64,000 bases of DNA from Paraphaeosphaeria minitans (taxonomy: Eukaryota > Ascomycota > Dothideomycetes > Pleosporales > Didymosphaeriaceae): contig WJXW01000008.1 of assembly GCA_015832175.1 (NCBI GenBank), positions 1,178,001 through 1,242,000 on the forward strand. The letters run 5' to 3'. Position numbers and translations under genes: made by a program. Under the pieces are notes generated by a model, which saw nothing but the letters and a program-made list of their open reading frames with translations, had not been told where the DNA came from and made no database searches. Positions 1 through 10,360 of the stretch are shown here, one piece after another (the stretch's first letter is position 1; the number at the start of each line of letters is the position of its first letter).

Positions 1-341
1 CGCCAGAGTGGCTCTTCTTCATCAACTGAAGCATGCTCGTTAACTGTAACGTCCCCCCCTATGAGACGAAAAACCCCTCGTGCCGGAAACGGCCAATCAG
101 CTGACAAGGAATGTGGACTTTACGTCGATTGTGACGATCTGATTGGTAGGTTCCTTCACACAGGGCCTTCCTTTACCCAGGGACGGACGTTAGCTCTTCG
201 ATCCACATGAACAGCGCTTCACGGTGAAAAGCAAACAGGTCACCCAGGACTAGCTTGAGTTCTTCTTCTTTTTGAGCCCATACCTCTGTCAGGTTCTGTT
301 GCGCGTCTAATTAATTCTAGCGAGTTCTCCTAACAGATCTT
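1..341. other. No gene recognised upstream of the first fragment
   Basis: No open frame with a convincing product is seen here. The CTAACAG at about 330-336 could be an intron acceptor for the fragment that follows, but no matching upstream exon was found. Confidence 0.4.
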
Positions 342-344
342 TGA

Positions 345-731
345 CGACTGATTAGTCCCAACTGGGAGCAAGATATCAAAGATCAGAACCTCCATCATCA
401 AATGGACTGGGAAATGACGCACCTCGACGAAGTGGATCTCATCATGCTTTATCTTCATCCTGGCACTATCAGCCCAGTCTCGCTGCTTGAACTAGGCCGG
501 TACTCTCGATCCGGCAGGCTTATCGTCTGCTGTCCGAAAGGTTACCACCGACGTGGAAATGTCCAGTACTTATTCCGAAAGGACAGCGTTCCGTTGTTTG
601 AAGAGTTCGACAAGTTCGTCAAAGCGAGGAATAAGAGGCTTGAGGATATAACCAGAGAGAATCTTCCTCTGGAAGGTAGCATCAAAATTAGGGTGTCGAA
701 ACGTACGCTGCTGCCCGGCTTGTTACGTTGA
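345..731 (+). pseudogene. Nucleoside 2-deoxyribosyltransferase-like fragment
   Basis: The frame is open from 345, just after a TGA at 342-344, and holds an ATG at 402. The peptide contains LHPGTISPVSLLELG followed by GRLIVCCPKGYHRRGNVQ, which matches the C-terminal half of the fungal nucleoside 2-deoxyribosyltransferase-like family; the Glu of LLELG sits where the family has its catalytic acid. Residues before the ATG (PNWEQDIKDQN) also match, so the real protein extended upstream and the TGA-CGA pair probably derives from CGA-CGA. Known members hydrolyse or exchange nucleoside bases; activity here is unlikely because the N-terminal half is missing. It could instead be a 3' exon behind an intron ending near 336. 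Confidence 0.55.
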
Positions 732-1511
732 CTTTTAGCTAGTCTTCAGTTACCAGCATTGCTGCGATCTAAGGGACGCCAGTAAGGCATCCTTAGGGAA
801 CCTGTAGCCCTAGGCGGGAAAGGCGTAGACGAGACGTAAAGATAGTTAACGTAGAAGATTCAATAAGTCTGTTCTATTTAAAAGATCATATTATGACTAC
901 GTTAAGTTGAGGCATATTAATTAGTTCGCGTGCTAGGCTCTGTCTGATTGCCCTTCCTTGTAAGCTCGCTGTGGCCTGTATAGTAGGTCAGTCAGGCTCG
1001 CCAGCCGTACAGCTTCCTCTCATTTACGATTTGAGGTGCGAGGCGAGCATCTACGATAATCATATAAAAGGAATAAATGTTGATCAATTTCGGCTGGCTA
1101 TTTTACCTGAAACTATGACCTATGGCGTGCCGTTGAACAGCTCTGCGAAGTTGATGGGTTCGACTCGGGACACTCCAGCAACCCAGCCTTAAGCTACAGA
1201 CGATTTGTGGCAGATAGAGAAGTATGTCATCTCACAACTTCTAACGCCAAATAATAAGGGGCTGGATAAGCCCGTTCATCTATTGTCCGTCGTGGCGAAA
1301 CACGCTGCTGCCATATCGGCACACGATCTGTAGTGACCCACTGCGTAAAGCCTCCCTATCTTCCTTCAGCAAGAGAATTCCTTTTTGGGGACAGGACTAT
1401 GTGATATGTTCCATCGAGAAACCTGGATAAAAGCAGTTTTTGTAGGTCTTCGCCGCCGATACGGAGACAGACAAACCCATCAGTGGTGCGTGTATTGTCC
1501 CAAAGAATGCC
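732..1511. other. Intergenic, no gene recognised
   Basis: Only short open frames without family resemblance or splice support. The stretch from about 840 to 930 is AT-rich. Confidence 0.4.
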
Positions 1512-2304
1512 CTACGCCTGAAGTCGGGGTCCTTCACGAAGTTCCACTGTTTCGCCCAGCCAGCCGAGCCTTTGAAAAGAAAGCGCTTGCGCCGCTAGAG
1601 CTTTTTTCATACTTTCGTATGCCTTTTCGAGAGTTCCGCTCTTTCCTCCCTTGTTAATAAACCCATTTATCCTGTGAACCGCTTCTGCGTAAGAAAATAT
1701 TTCTCCAGTAGGAAATCCCATCATTTGGTTGAGTCGCGGTGGTAAAAACCGTTCCATTAGTGAGAAACGTGGGTTTATCTTGCTGGATATCCGGGGATTG
1801 CTTCGCAGCAATGTCAATGTTTGACATAGAGATGATTCCTTCCCAGTACTCTTGTGGGCGGACGGTCGTCTCAACGTAATTTCCATCCTGGACCATGATC
1901 GTCAAAGCGTAGGCGTCTTCCCTAGGGCCGTAACTTGTTAGTCTACCCGTCACCTTCATCGCCTTTCCGTATTGAGTTTCTTCCTCTTTTTGAATATCAA
2001 TCATCGAATCCAGGTATCCCATCAGCACATGTACCATGTTCCGGCTATCGAAGCTCGGCTTGAGTGCTAGCTCCTGTAACTGCGCAATCATAGTGGAGCA
2101 GCAGTCAGAATATCGTCCCTCTCGACGTCGCAGCTCGCCGAGAATCCCAGGCAGATGGATGATGAGTATATCGCTTGGGAGCGCGCTATACTTGTCGAGG
2201 GCGAAGATAGGGTCCTTAAGGTTCTCTTTAGTAGTTGTTCCTATCCGAGAATTAAACAGTAGGCTCACGGATTTTTCGTCCCGCGATAGCTGGGTTTTTT
2301 CCAT
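1512..2304 (-). CDS. Hypothetical protein, duplicated gene copy 1 (probably frameshifted)
   Basis: The ATG at 2304 opens a 216-codon frame ending at 1654. From about 1750 to 1512 an overlapping frame on the same strand (containing GFPTGEIFSYAEAVHRINGF) looks like the true C-terminus, and I find no intron that joins the two, so a one-base shift near 1740 is likely. A diverged copy at 13195-13695 aligns across the N-terminal part (LPGILGELRRREGRYSDCCS here against the decayed copy) and shows the ancestral start lay further upstream at an MTESYVDA sequence, which here runs straight into TGA. No family is recognised. The protein is soluble-looking with no signal peptide. Function unknown. Confidence 0.5.
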
Positions 2305-2770
2305 TTGCCTGTAGACCTCGCTTCGTGCGTCGCTGTGAGCCTCTTCAAAAGTGCTGTTAGGCGATTATTTGACGAACGGAATGGAAGATGGAAAGAGGGA
2401 CTTCGGCGGAATGGGTTGGTGATGGAAGGGCGGAGGAGGTGATGAATGAGCGCCATCTTTCTCACGTGCCTCGCCACGTGTCAAATCAAGCATCAACGTA
2501 AGATTCAGTCATTCGCTGGTGGTCAGGACTGGTCTTGCAACATGATTAGCGTTCTAGCCCAGGGCGCTTAAGCCAGGTCGCCTTGAAAGCCGACCCGTGC
2601 GTGCATGCATCCAGATATCCCTGATGTGCTCGTTTGCAAGCGGCCAGATATCGAAGCAATCAGATTAGCCGTGCCGCCAAATGTATCGGCAAACCTATAT
2701 GCATGCATAAATCCAAGGAAGGCGTTGAATAGACCCCTGCATTCGGGGCCGCAAGCTCATCCTGTAAAGC
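1975..2770. repeat. Segmental duplication A, copy 1
   Basis: This segment aligns with 13195-13900 in the same orientation. Similarity covers the gene N-terminus, its promoter side and about 300 bases of non-coding DNA beyond it; shared landmarks are CGTTCTAGCCC followed by GGCGCTTAAGC and, further on, CCCCTGCATT followed by GGGGCCGCAAGCTC. Most differences are C/T or G/A, with a few short indels. Confidence 0.75.
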
Positions 2771-3441
2771 AGCAAAGGCACACCTTCACTGCCTTCCCGA
2801 ATAGGCTAGACAGCGTCACACTTCTCATTTTATATGCAAGAGCCTGGATATGGCGTGTCAGGGAAAGCTGAGAACGGATCGTATCAGGCGTATTAGCATC
2901 CCTGGCTTGTGGTTCTCCCGAATCCCCGAGACCCTGCAATCCATTCCCTCTCCCTGCCCGTATGCTGATGCACAGGCTCCGACTCGGCAATTCAGGCATC
3001 AATTAAGGTAACACGAGTAATAATATCCCAGGCGCAGGCTCTCATATGTAGGACCGAGCACATTTTATGGCCTTGCTCCGATCCCGGCCAGGTACATGCT
3101 TTTGGCACCTGTACTCGGGGTATCTGTGTGGCGTATGGCTTACCGATGTGTCAAAACCTACATACATGTTTGAGGGACGGATGCATATGTGGAGCGCATA
3201 AGCGCTTTTGGGTGTATGCTGTGGGGCACGAAGTCAGTGACCTCTCCGATGTAACGGGATTTCACCAAGGCATCTATCGTATCAGAAGTCGACTAAGAGG
3301 CACGGGACATTAAGCCTTTGGCCTAAGCGCCGCTACATGCTGATACTTGAGTTGCGATAAGTAGTGGCAGCCTTCTAATCGATAAACTCGGCGTCCCTTC
3401 TTTCAGATTGGTAATAGAATCTCGCTGGCATCTATTCGACA
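2771..3441. other. Intergenic, no gene recognised
   Basis: A 61-codon plus-strand frame at 3128-3313 has no ATG-supported family match and was not accepted. A 17-base string GCATAAGCGCTTTTGGG near 3200 recurs near 15005, possibly a trace of the same duplication. Confidence 0.35.
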
Positions 3442-4017
3442 ATGAGCAGAAGCAACTACAAAATTCCACTCGGAGAACGTTACTGCCAGAGCAAAAAGTG
3501 CGGAGCGTGTCATAAGCCATTGGAACCCCAACAAGAAGTATGCGGAGGCTATATCAGTCACTTCCTCGGGTACAGCCTCTCTAGAACTCTTGAGAACCAC
3601 CAACCGTTCAAACCTGAAGAACGAAATGCCTGCTGTCATCTTGGCTGCCGTTATAAGAATCCAAAAGCACAAGCCTTCCATTACTCATGCTTGGAAACGG
3701 TGCAACGTCATTTCGGGCTGGATCGCAACGACTTCAGCCATGTCTTTTACCACCTGAACTCCAGGCAAGCTCCGACCATTCCCCAGAACAGCCTATCCAA
3801 GGAAGTGTTGAACAAATGGCTTGCTCTTCGAGGATTTGGATTTGTTCCAACGCCGACAACCCCAATTACCAAAAAATCATTCTTTGACCTCCCATCTGAG
3901 ATACGGCTGGCTATCATCGAGTACATGGATGGAAATATATTATGCGAAATTCCATTTCTAGAGGCGATTCTTATAAGATTGCAGCGGCCGTCGCTGCTAA
4001 AAAGGCTACGATCATGA
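3442..4017 (+). CDS. Cysteine-rich hypothetical protein with degenerate F-box-like tail
   Basis: Single open frame of 191 residues from an ATG. It has paired cysteines and histidines in the first half (CGACHKPL near residue 20, then CCHLGC near 65 and FHYSCLE near 79), a layout seen in fungal proteins that bind zinc ahead of an F-box. FFDLPSEIRLAIIEYM at about residues 146-161 resembles the first F-box helix (LPxEIxxxI), which in intact proteins docks on Skp1. The frame stops soon after this helix, so the F-box is truncated. It may be the relic of a longer F-box-like protein. Assignment is by pattern only. Confidence 0.45.
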   Translation: MSRSNYKIPLGERYCQSKKCGACHKPLEPQQEVCGGYISHFLGYSLSRTLENHQPFKPEERNACCHLGCRYKNPKAQAFHYSCLETVQRHFGLDRNDFSHVFYHLNSRQAPTIPQNSLSKEVLNKWLALRGFGFVPTPTTPITKKSFFDLPSEIRLAIIEYMDGNILCEIPFLEAILIRLQRPSLLKRLRS

Positions 4018-4113
4018 CACCAAGGTGCAGACTAGTGTGGGCGAGATTTACCCATCACATGTCTTTCTGCTTTTAAATCCCTCATCGAGGACATAGAAAA
4101 GAAAACTGCAAAA

Positions 4114-4584
4114 TTATGCCCAAAATTGAAGGTCTCGTTCTTTCTTCTTGAGCGTAAAACATCGCACTCGTTGGAGTTCCAGCCCAAGTTCATCTATCGA
4201 GATGGGTGTTTCCTCTGCGCTTTCTTGGATCTCCCGAAAGTAATCATCCCAGAGGCTAAAGTTGCGCGCGCCTTCAAGTGTAGTCATAGCGTCAGCGAGA
4301 ACAAGTGACTGTCTGTAGAGATTCGGAGATCTTACGGAGCTCAGGAAGCGGCACGCTTGGCCGGGCAAGCTGCGCAGGACCGGAGTGTCTGTTCTATTTT
4401 GTCCTTGCTTGCATGCGCCGCTGACGCCTGCGTGGCGCTGGCGGGTAGACACCCGCATACTAGTGGGGTCAGTGCTTTCATAGGAAGATCTGCACGGCGA
4501 CACAGAGTAGCAGAGTTCGTCCCATTGATGCCAATCGAAATCATATTCTCTCCCTGTTTCAAATTCCATAATCGGGCACATCAA
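4114..4584 (-). CDS. Hypothetical protein, possibly broken
   Basis: Open frame of 156 residues. The C-terminal half (VLADAMTTLEGARNFSLWDD onward) has the polar, acidic character of real coding sequence. The N-terminal start (CPIMEFETGREYDFDW) resembles a conceptual peptide on the same strand at about 7830-7740, suggesting a shared, decayed coding repeat. The middle is Arg/Ser/Gln-rich and may be an unspliced intron. No family assigned. Confidence 0.3.
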   Translation of the reverse strand: MMCPIMEFETGREYDFDWHQWDELCYSVSPCRSSYESTDPTSMRVSTRQRHAGVSGACKQGQNRTDTPVLRSLPGQACRFLSSVRSPNLYRQSLVLADAMTTLEGARNFSLWDDYFREIQESAEETPISIDELGLELQRVRCFTLKKKERDLQFWA

Positions 4585-5935
4585 ATGCCTTCCTCACAAT
4601 GCCGATAAGGCTGAGTGTGGGATACAAGTACTACTGGAACGCCGCTGGGCTCGGCCTTGACTTGAATCTGGTTTAGCGGAGGTTGATGCTGCCGTAAAGG
4701 TACATATCTTAGTCCGGCTTTCCCCACAGCAGTAGCCACAGGATCAAAGATTCTTCGCCCGCTTGTTCATCTTCACGAAGTCAGGCCATACGTTTGCTCG
4801 TATATGTGGGGGTTGCACAGTAACATCAGGACCGGCGATCTCGTTGCGTGAATTGATTTGAGAAACACTAATTAAGAAGCGTGATACGATTCCAATCAAC
4901 TCTTTTTCAAGTTTCCGTGGTCTTTCAACTGGCTTTTGATACACCTATGATAAAATCGCTGATCTTCGTCGGGACCACTCGACTCCAGGAGATGGGACTC
5001 AATCATTTGACGACGCATCACAACGAGTTGATCGCTCCAGTGCTAAATCTTCTCCCAATCTCAGTTATGCCGGGGAACGCTTCGGTTGGAGGGTGAGGGA
5101 CCAGAGTTCCTTTACAAGCCACAATGAATTCCTTGGTGAGGCTCGTCCCATCTTCTTGGTGTTTATGCGCAGCCACGAGAAGCTGTATATCGTAAGTTAC
5201 AGTCCACTATCTTTACCGATTCTCTCCTTACAGCAACTTCTCGAAAAATACAGCCAGACAGATGCACGGATGTAGCGTAACATGCTTAGTGACGCGGTGG
5301 AGCTAGCCGCGAGTTCAACGACGCTGCCAGCCTAAATTGACCCATTCGAAGATCCCTGACAGACCACTCCAGCCCCATCTCCCGCTCGACACGCAAGTAG
5401 ACTGAAACTTTGCGAGGATGAACTGCCTTCTTGCGAGCCCTGCAGCCACAACTAAGCACATGTTTCATTCTGATTACAACATTCCATCAACCATAGATCA
5501 CATCAAACATAGATCAGGACACAACTCTAAGATCACATGCCAAGTCCTGCATCGTTTCCTATTCGGCCAAGGACACAGCAGCAATAAAATTGCTATCTCC
5601 GTCACTTTCTAGGTTACCGCGGGGATTAGCTTATGCAGGGAACAATGGCCTGCTTCACTTACCTTGCAATTCCATGGTCGGGCAGCTGGAATAGGATTCC
5701 GATATAGGCCAGTCCCGATAGTAAGAGCAGCTGGACGATTTATAATCCCCTGCTACAGTGCAGACTGCGAAAACTACGTTCTCTTGCGCTTATGTCTAAC
5801 GGGGACAAAGAGGATAGGACCGCAAATCTACTCCCTTTACTAAATCTGCTTACACTAGCTTAAGCTTCTTAAGTTACAGCAAGTTCTCTCTATATAGATA
5901 GAACTACACTTGCTAATTATTATGTAGGCAATATA
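4585..5935. other. Intergenic with possible coding debris
   Basis: On the minus strand 4744-4944 a short frame ends in a plausible C-terminus (VTVQPPHIRANVWPDF), but no joining exon is evident. No RNA gene or repeat array noticed. Confidence 0.3.
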
Positions 5936-6211
5936 GAAGGGTTTCCGCAATTTCTTTACTAAAGGGACACTAGAAGAATGCCTTAAGCTAATACTAGAAA
6001 ACCACGAACTACATGCCCAGAGTTCGTGGAAGGGTGTGGAAGAATGCCTCGAGCTGATACCAGAAAACCAGCGACTACATGCCCAGACTTCGCGAAAGGG
6101 TGTGGAAGAATGCCTCGAGTTGAGCAAGACGCCGGACAATTTCAATCTGGTGATTGTTAATACCATCGACACTGCCATGAAGCTTCTTCGTGAACAGGCG
6201 TATAGACGTTA
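5936..6211 (+). pseudogene. Coding relic with two and a half 22-residue tandem repeats
   Basis: The plus frame is open from about 5936 to a TAG at 6209-6211. A 66-base unit starting at about 5973, 6039 and 6105 encodes repeats of the form EECLELIPENQRLHAQTSRK; the units keep the reading frame and differ mostly by C/T changes. There is no ATG, so an upstream exon or deletion is implied. The segment runs directly into a LINE endonuclease in a different frame, so it may be part of the first open frame of that element or an unrelated gene fragment caught beside it. Confidence 0.4.
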
Positions 6212-6660
6212 GCAAAGTCCAATTTGTGGAGCAAGGAGAAAAGCAACTCAGCATTTACAATGCGTACAACCCCCCAAGGTACACAGCCCACCAGAGCGTC
6301 CTCCCATACGTTCGCGAATCACTTGACAAACACGACGGTGACGAGCTCATTTTGGGCGACTTCAACCTACACCATCCGCTCTGGGGAGGCCCAGACCTGC
6401 AGACCGTAGAACCAGAAGCAGAGGATCTGATCACGATCATAGAGGAGTCCGCCCTATACGCAACATTAAGCCCTGGCATGATAACCTACAAAGAGAGACA
6501 CTTACAAAGCTCCATCGACTTATGTCTTGTAACAGCAGGGCCTGTTAAGATGAAAACGCTTTGTGATCTTTATGCTTTAATTAACTGTATCAATGCCATC
6601 GACATCATCGATACGGACCTCAATCACTTCGCATCGCAGTGCCAATCATTGCGACGTTGA
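6205..6660 (+). mobile_element. Truncated Tad1-type LINE, endonuclease domain relic
   Basis: The peptide contains YNAYNPP, then LILGDFNLHHPLWGG and a later SSIDL, the signature order of the apurinic-type endonuclease of fungal Tad1-group non-LTR retrotransposons. In active elements this domain nicks target DNA to prime reverse transcription. The frame ends at 6658-6660 at a position equivalent to the C-terminal part of the endonuclease (the usual SDH motif is degraded to LNHFAS), and no reverse transcriptase follows. It is therefore a dead fragment. Confidence 0.8.
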
Positions 6661-6939
6661 GCATGTCATAATGGGGCACAGGTCTCTCGGCGAATGCGTA
6701 TGCCCACCCGCTGGCGCCACGCAGGCCCTACAGTAGCCTAAGCTCTGTGCTGACGAACCCCATGTCAAGTTCCCATCTTATATAAAGCTAGTAACGCATC
6801 TCGTCTCACCTGCTGCCACCTTTGCTCTACACACTCTCCAAAAGAATACGTAGGATGTCAATTTACACCGATTGTGCTTGCATCTGCTAAGTGATCCAGT
6901 TCCCTGAGTCTTGAAGAACTCTTCATCACGCTACCCGTT

Positions 6940-7335
6940 ATGTCGGCCAACAAAGTTGGTAGTGACACCGTCGAGTCGGACGCACAACAACGCTGGAATT
7001 TCTATGCGATCGAATACAATGGAAGCTCCAAGAACACTCCATGGTCTGCTCCGGATAGCGTTGAATTATGTGATGGGATGAGATGGCCTGATGGAGGTGG
7101 TTGGTCTTGTTTTGTGCTGCTGAAATTCAAGTCAGCGGAAGATGAAACGGTGCCACTTGCGATGACGTGGAATGGTATCACTCCGAATGTGGTGAAGCCT
7201 GATGATCGAGGTGAATACACCTTTGTTAACTTCTGGAATGTCTATCTTGAAAGTTGTGGGCCAGCGCTGCATTCAGTGACTCGCTTTACATACGGTGGAG
7301 GAGTTCTTAATCAACTTTCCGTGGGTCTTAAATAA
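6940..7335 (+). CDS. Hypothetical protein, 131 residues
   Basis: Complete frame from ATG to TAA. The sequence is Trp- and Gly-rich (WSAPDSVELCDGMRWPDGGG) with regular alternating hydrophobic residues that suggest a beta-rich soluble fold. No signal peptide, membrane segment or family motif recognised. It could be a small single-exon orphan gene; codon order and composition look coding, but there is no homology support. Confidence 0.4.
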   Translation: MSANKVGSDTVESDAQQRWNFYAIEYNGSSKNTPWSAPDSVELCDGMRWPDGGGWSCFVLLKFKSAEDETVPLAMTWNGITPNVVKPDDRGEYTFVNFWNVYLESCGPALHSVTRFTYGGGVLNQLSVGLK

Positions 7336-7953
7336 TCCTAGAAAACATGTAATTGGCTAAATATGCCTTTTCCGTAGTACGCTTCCACAACTCTTCGACT
7401 TAAACACGAAGGCTTCCAGACTATCCCGCGCACAGCTTATTTCCCGACCATGTTAGTTAACCACACGAATGGCGTACAGACAAGATCAGCCACGGAAGCT
7501 GAAAAGACAATCGGTTGCGTGTAGCGGGCTTGCACCAATGGTAATGCCATCAACTCCTTTGTATCGATAAGAAAATGATTCGAGAAACGAAAAGCTGATA
7601 CCGAAGGTTCGTACGTGGGAACAGAAGGCGATTGTCCCACTGGAGCTGCCCCTATTGCAAAAGCGACCCTGCCATAACACGACCATATTTGCCCAGGAAT
7701 CAACACGCCGGTTCACACAGCCATCTCGTTCCATTCCATCACTGCTGCTGACCAATCGTACACCTCTTCGTAGTCAAGGCCATACTTCCTCCCTGTTTCG
7801 GATTCCGCGGTCGGCACAGCAAATGCATGAGGGGCGTCCGCACGCTTCCGAATTGGACATTCGCTTCACTGGCAGAACCCAACGCCTATCATTGAGTGGC
7901 CGAAAAATAGAAAAATTAGCTAGCCGCTGCCGAGGCAACAGGACGCCACCAGT
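7336..7953. other. Spacer with a decayed coding repeat
   Basis: On the minus strand at about 7830-7740 a peptide with TAESETGRKYGLDYEEVYDW can be read; it resembles the start of the frame at 4584. The two DNA segments share CCCTGTTTC followed by ATTCC and TCGG, with mainly transition differences. No complete gene is present. Confidence 0.3.
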
Positions 7954-9261
7954 TTACGCGCGAATAGAGCTAACGTCAGATGTACGAGAAGACCTGACTT
8001 GCTGTAGCCGCTTCACGTCCATCGCAAGCCTGTGTGGTTCTTCCACTTCGGGGTATTCGCAGTCGAATGCATGAGGCATGCCTTTCGATATGTACAAAGA
8101 AACTCTAGTGTTTGGCCATCGACGGTGAATGAGCTGTTTGAATCTTTCAACACCTTCTAGCGGACAGTTTGTATCCGCATCTCCGTGTACGATATAGGTC
8201 GGAGGCCAAGTCGAAGGTATTGCGGGCAGCGTTTCGGAGGCGCGCTGCTCGAACACGTTATCCTTCGAATGATACACCAGGTTGAGCGCTTTCATTCTCC
8301 TTTCCCCCAGGCACTGCGCTACCTCTCTAGCATTAAACTCAAAAGGGAGCGAGGATTGCACCTCCGGAATGGGCAATTCCGAGCGCAAGCACATCTTTTC
8401 GAGGTACTCTCCTGGGCTGTAAGTTCCACAGATGATTCCCCAGAATGATCGCATGGTAGGGGGGCCTCCATTGAAGCTGACTTTGCAGCCAGTTGTGGTG
8501 ATGGGGTAGATGCCCATATGGTCAGGAGGAAGCCGGCCCAGAACTTGCACACCTTGCAGTCTGCGATCAGCCGCCTCGATAAACATCTGTAGTCCCCATC
8601 CTCGGTGATCCATTTCTGATAGGGTGTGTTGTCCATACTTGTGGCCCGAAAGCCTTGTATAGACCTCTAGCATCGGCGATAGCAGTACGAGTGCGTCGAT
8701 TTTGGTGTTGAGGCGTTCCGTGACAGACCTAATTGCGAGGAATGCCCCAGCGCTTGTTCCTGAACAGACCCATCGGTTCGACTCCGCGAAATCCATGTGG
8801 GGGAATGTCTTGACAAGCTCTCTTCTGATACTCCCATCCTCGATAATTTTGACAAGGTGAACCGCATATTCCGCAATTTGCTTTCCGTCGGCTTCGGGCA
8901 TCAAAGGATATCTGGGATATACCAGTATCTGGTTCTCCAACGTTGCTTCCTTGAGTGAAACATTGCTCCAGACTGGACAATAAAATCCGCCAGTGATCTA
9001 GACATTTCAGTACGACGAACTGATATCGTAAGTGTTCAGCTTACCAGTCCTCCGCCAGGGAAGTGCATAAACAGTGCTTCCGTGCGCACGCGTCGCACCT
9101 CTCGCGACCGCTGCTGGGACGTAACCAGACAATTTGACAGGGCCAAGATCGAGCTCGAAAGCTTCGTCATTGCTGAATAGGGTTTGCTGAGCCTCCGACG
9201 GTTGGAGAAACACAGGATACTTCTCCTGGCAAGCGTTGAATGCACTAATTTGATGGGCCAT
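7954..9261 (-). pseudogene. Alpha/beta hydrolase (esterase/lipase, HSL-like) copy 1, frameshifted
   Basis: Two exons: 9261-9045 (ATG at 9261) and 8997-7954, with a 47-base intron. Exon 2 encodes the catalytic core: nucleophile motif GTSAG, acid-loop HGDADTNCPL and the histidine motif MPHAFD. Exon 1 should encode the oxyanion-hole HGGG, but reading it needs a shift by one base within CACGGAAGCACTG (about 9078), and the motif itself reads FPGGGL with Pro for His. Exon 1 is 217 bases, one more than an in-phase exon needs. The intact relative at 15254-16546 has identical intron position. Best read as a recently disabled esterase; a sequencing error could explain the indel but not the His-to-Pro change. 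Confidence 0.8.
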
Positions 9262-10360
9262 ACTGAGGAGGTGATGATGAAAGATGCAACAAACGATCTT
9301 TGAGCACGAAAGCGGGAAGGAGGTAAACTGGTCGCGTTTGCTCGGGTTCTACGGCGTGTGGGGAAATGTGTGCTATAAGTGGCTGCACAAATCGACGGAA
9401 TTACAACACAAAAGACCGACAATCGGGTCCGCCCAAGACACAAATCATTGATTGTTTAACAGTACCCAACGCAAATTTAGATCTCAGCTTCCCTTCCGCT
9501 TGCCACAAATGCACACACTCTGTCCCACCTACGTACGAGGGCTTTCCGGTGGGGTAGGAAACGCGTTGTTATCGTGCCCGTCGCGAATTTGTGCGCCAGC
9601 TAGGTGGCTCCTAGAGGAGCGGCGCGCTGCGTCTGAATGATTGGCGGATTGTCACGCCAGTTGTTGCTCGCAGTGGCTTCCTTCTGATTAGCATAACGCT
9701 TCGATATCGCCGCGAGAACAGACCATCTGTGAAAATCATTTGCACCCATTCTTCGTGTTCGATCTCAGTTACCGTGAAATCGAACTTGTTTTCGGCGCCG
9801 AGTGGAACCCAGAACTTTTCGTAATCGCTTTGAGACATTTGATAACATCGAATTGGGCCTATAGATCGATCATCGATTCTTTCATAGCCTATATCAAGAT
9901 CGTCACCAACGAGATAAACAAGGACGTTGCCATTGTACAACTTTGCAGCACCTCTGGATGTAAAATCCATAGTGAATAATTATACCGAATGGCAGAATGA
10001 ATGCATGCGATATGACAGTGGCGAGACTTGTTCATATAGCGAAACTTGGTTCATAGAGTAATTGATGTGCGAACACGACGATCCAGGGGATCTGTTAGGA
10101 GCGAGATCAAACAGGATTTAGTACGTCATGCGTGCATTTTGGTGACGGCTCATCACCAATCCCGACAACACTCCATCGCACAGCAGCCACATTTCTTTTG
10201 CAGTGGTCCTTTCAAACGTGTTGTGACACCCGCGCGTGATATAAATGGGAGGTGGGGTAAAAGCTGCTGAAGAGTACTGCGCTTGCCGGCGAGCTTCCCC
10301 CACGAGTGTAGCACCACGACGAGTTGCAATTGGTGGGCACAAGGACAACATGGGCATTTA
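9262..10360. other. Spacer around a small hypothetical gene
   Basis: Outside 9611-9970 I see no supported gene, RNA or repeat array. Confidence 0.3.
9611..9970 (-). CDS. Hypothetical protein, 119 residues
   Basis: Frame from an ATG at 9970 to a stop at 9611. It has a mixed hydrophobic and acidic N-terminal half (VLVYLVGDDLDIGYERIDD) and a basic C-terminus. No membrane segment, signal peptide or family motif is evident. The last about 25 residues are Arg/Ser-rich and may be a read-through past a missed splice donor. Function unknown. Confidence 0.4.
   Translation of the reverse strand: MDFTSRGAAKLYNGNVLVYLVGDDLDIGYERIDDRSIGPIRCYQMSQSDYEKFWVPLGAENKFDFTVTEIEHEEWVQMIFTDGLFSRRYRSVMLIRRKPLRATTGVTIRQSFRRSAPLL

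Noticed and set aside
5855..6178. Minus-strand 107-codon frame with internal repeats
   Set aside because: It is the antisense of the 22-residue repeat frame on the plus strand, which makes better protein and leads into the LINE fragment.
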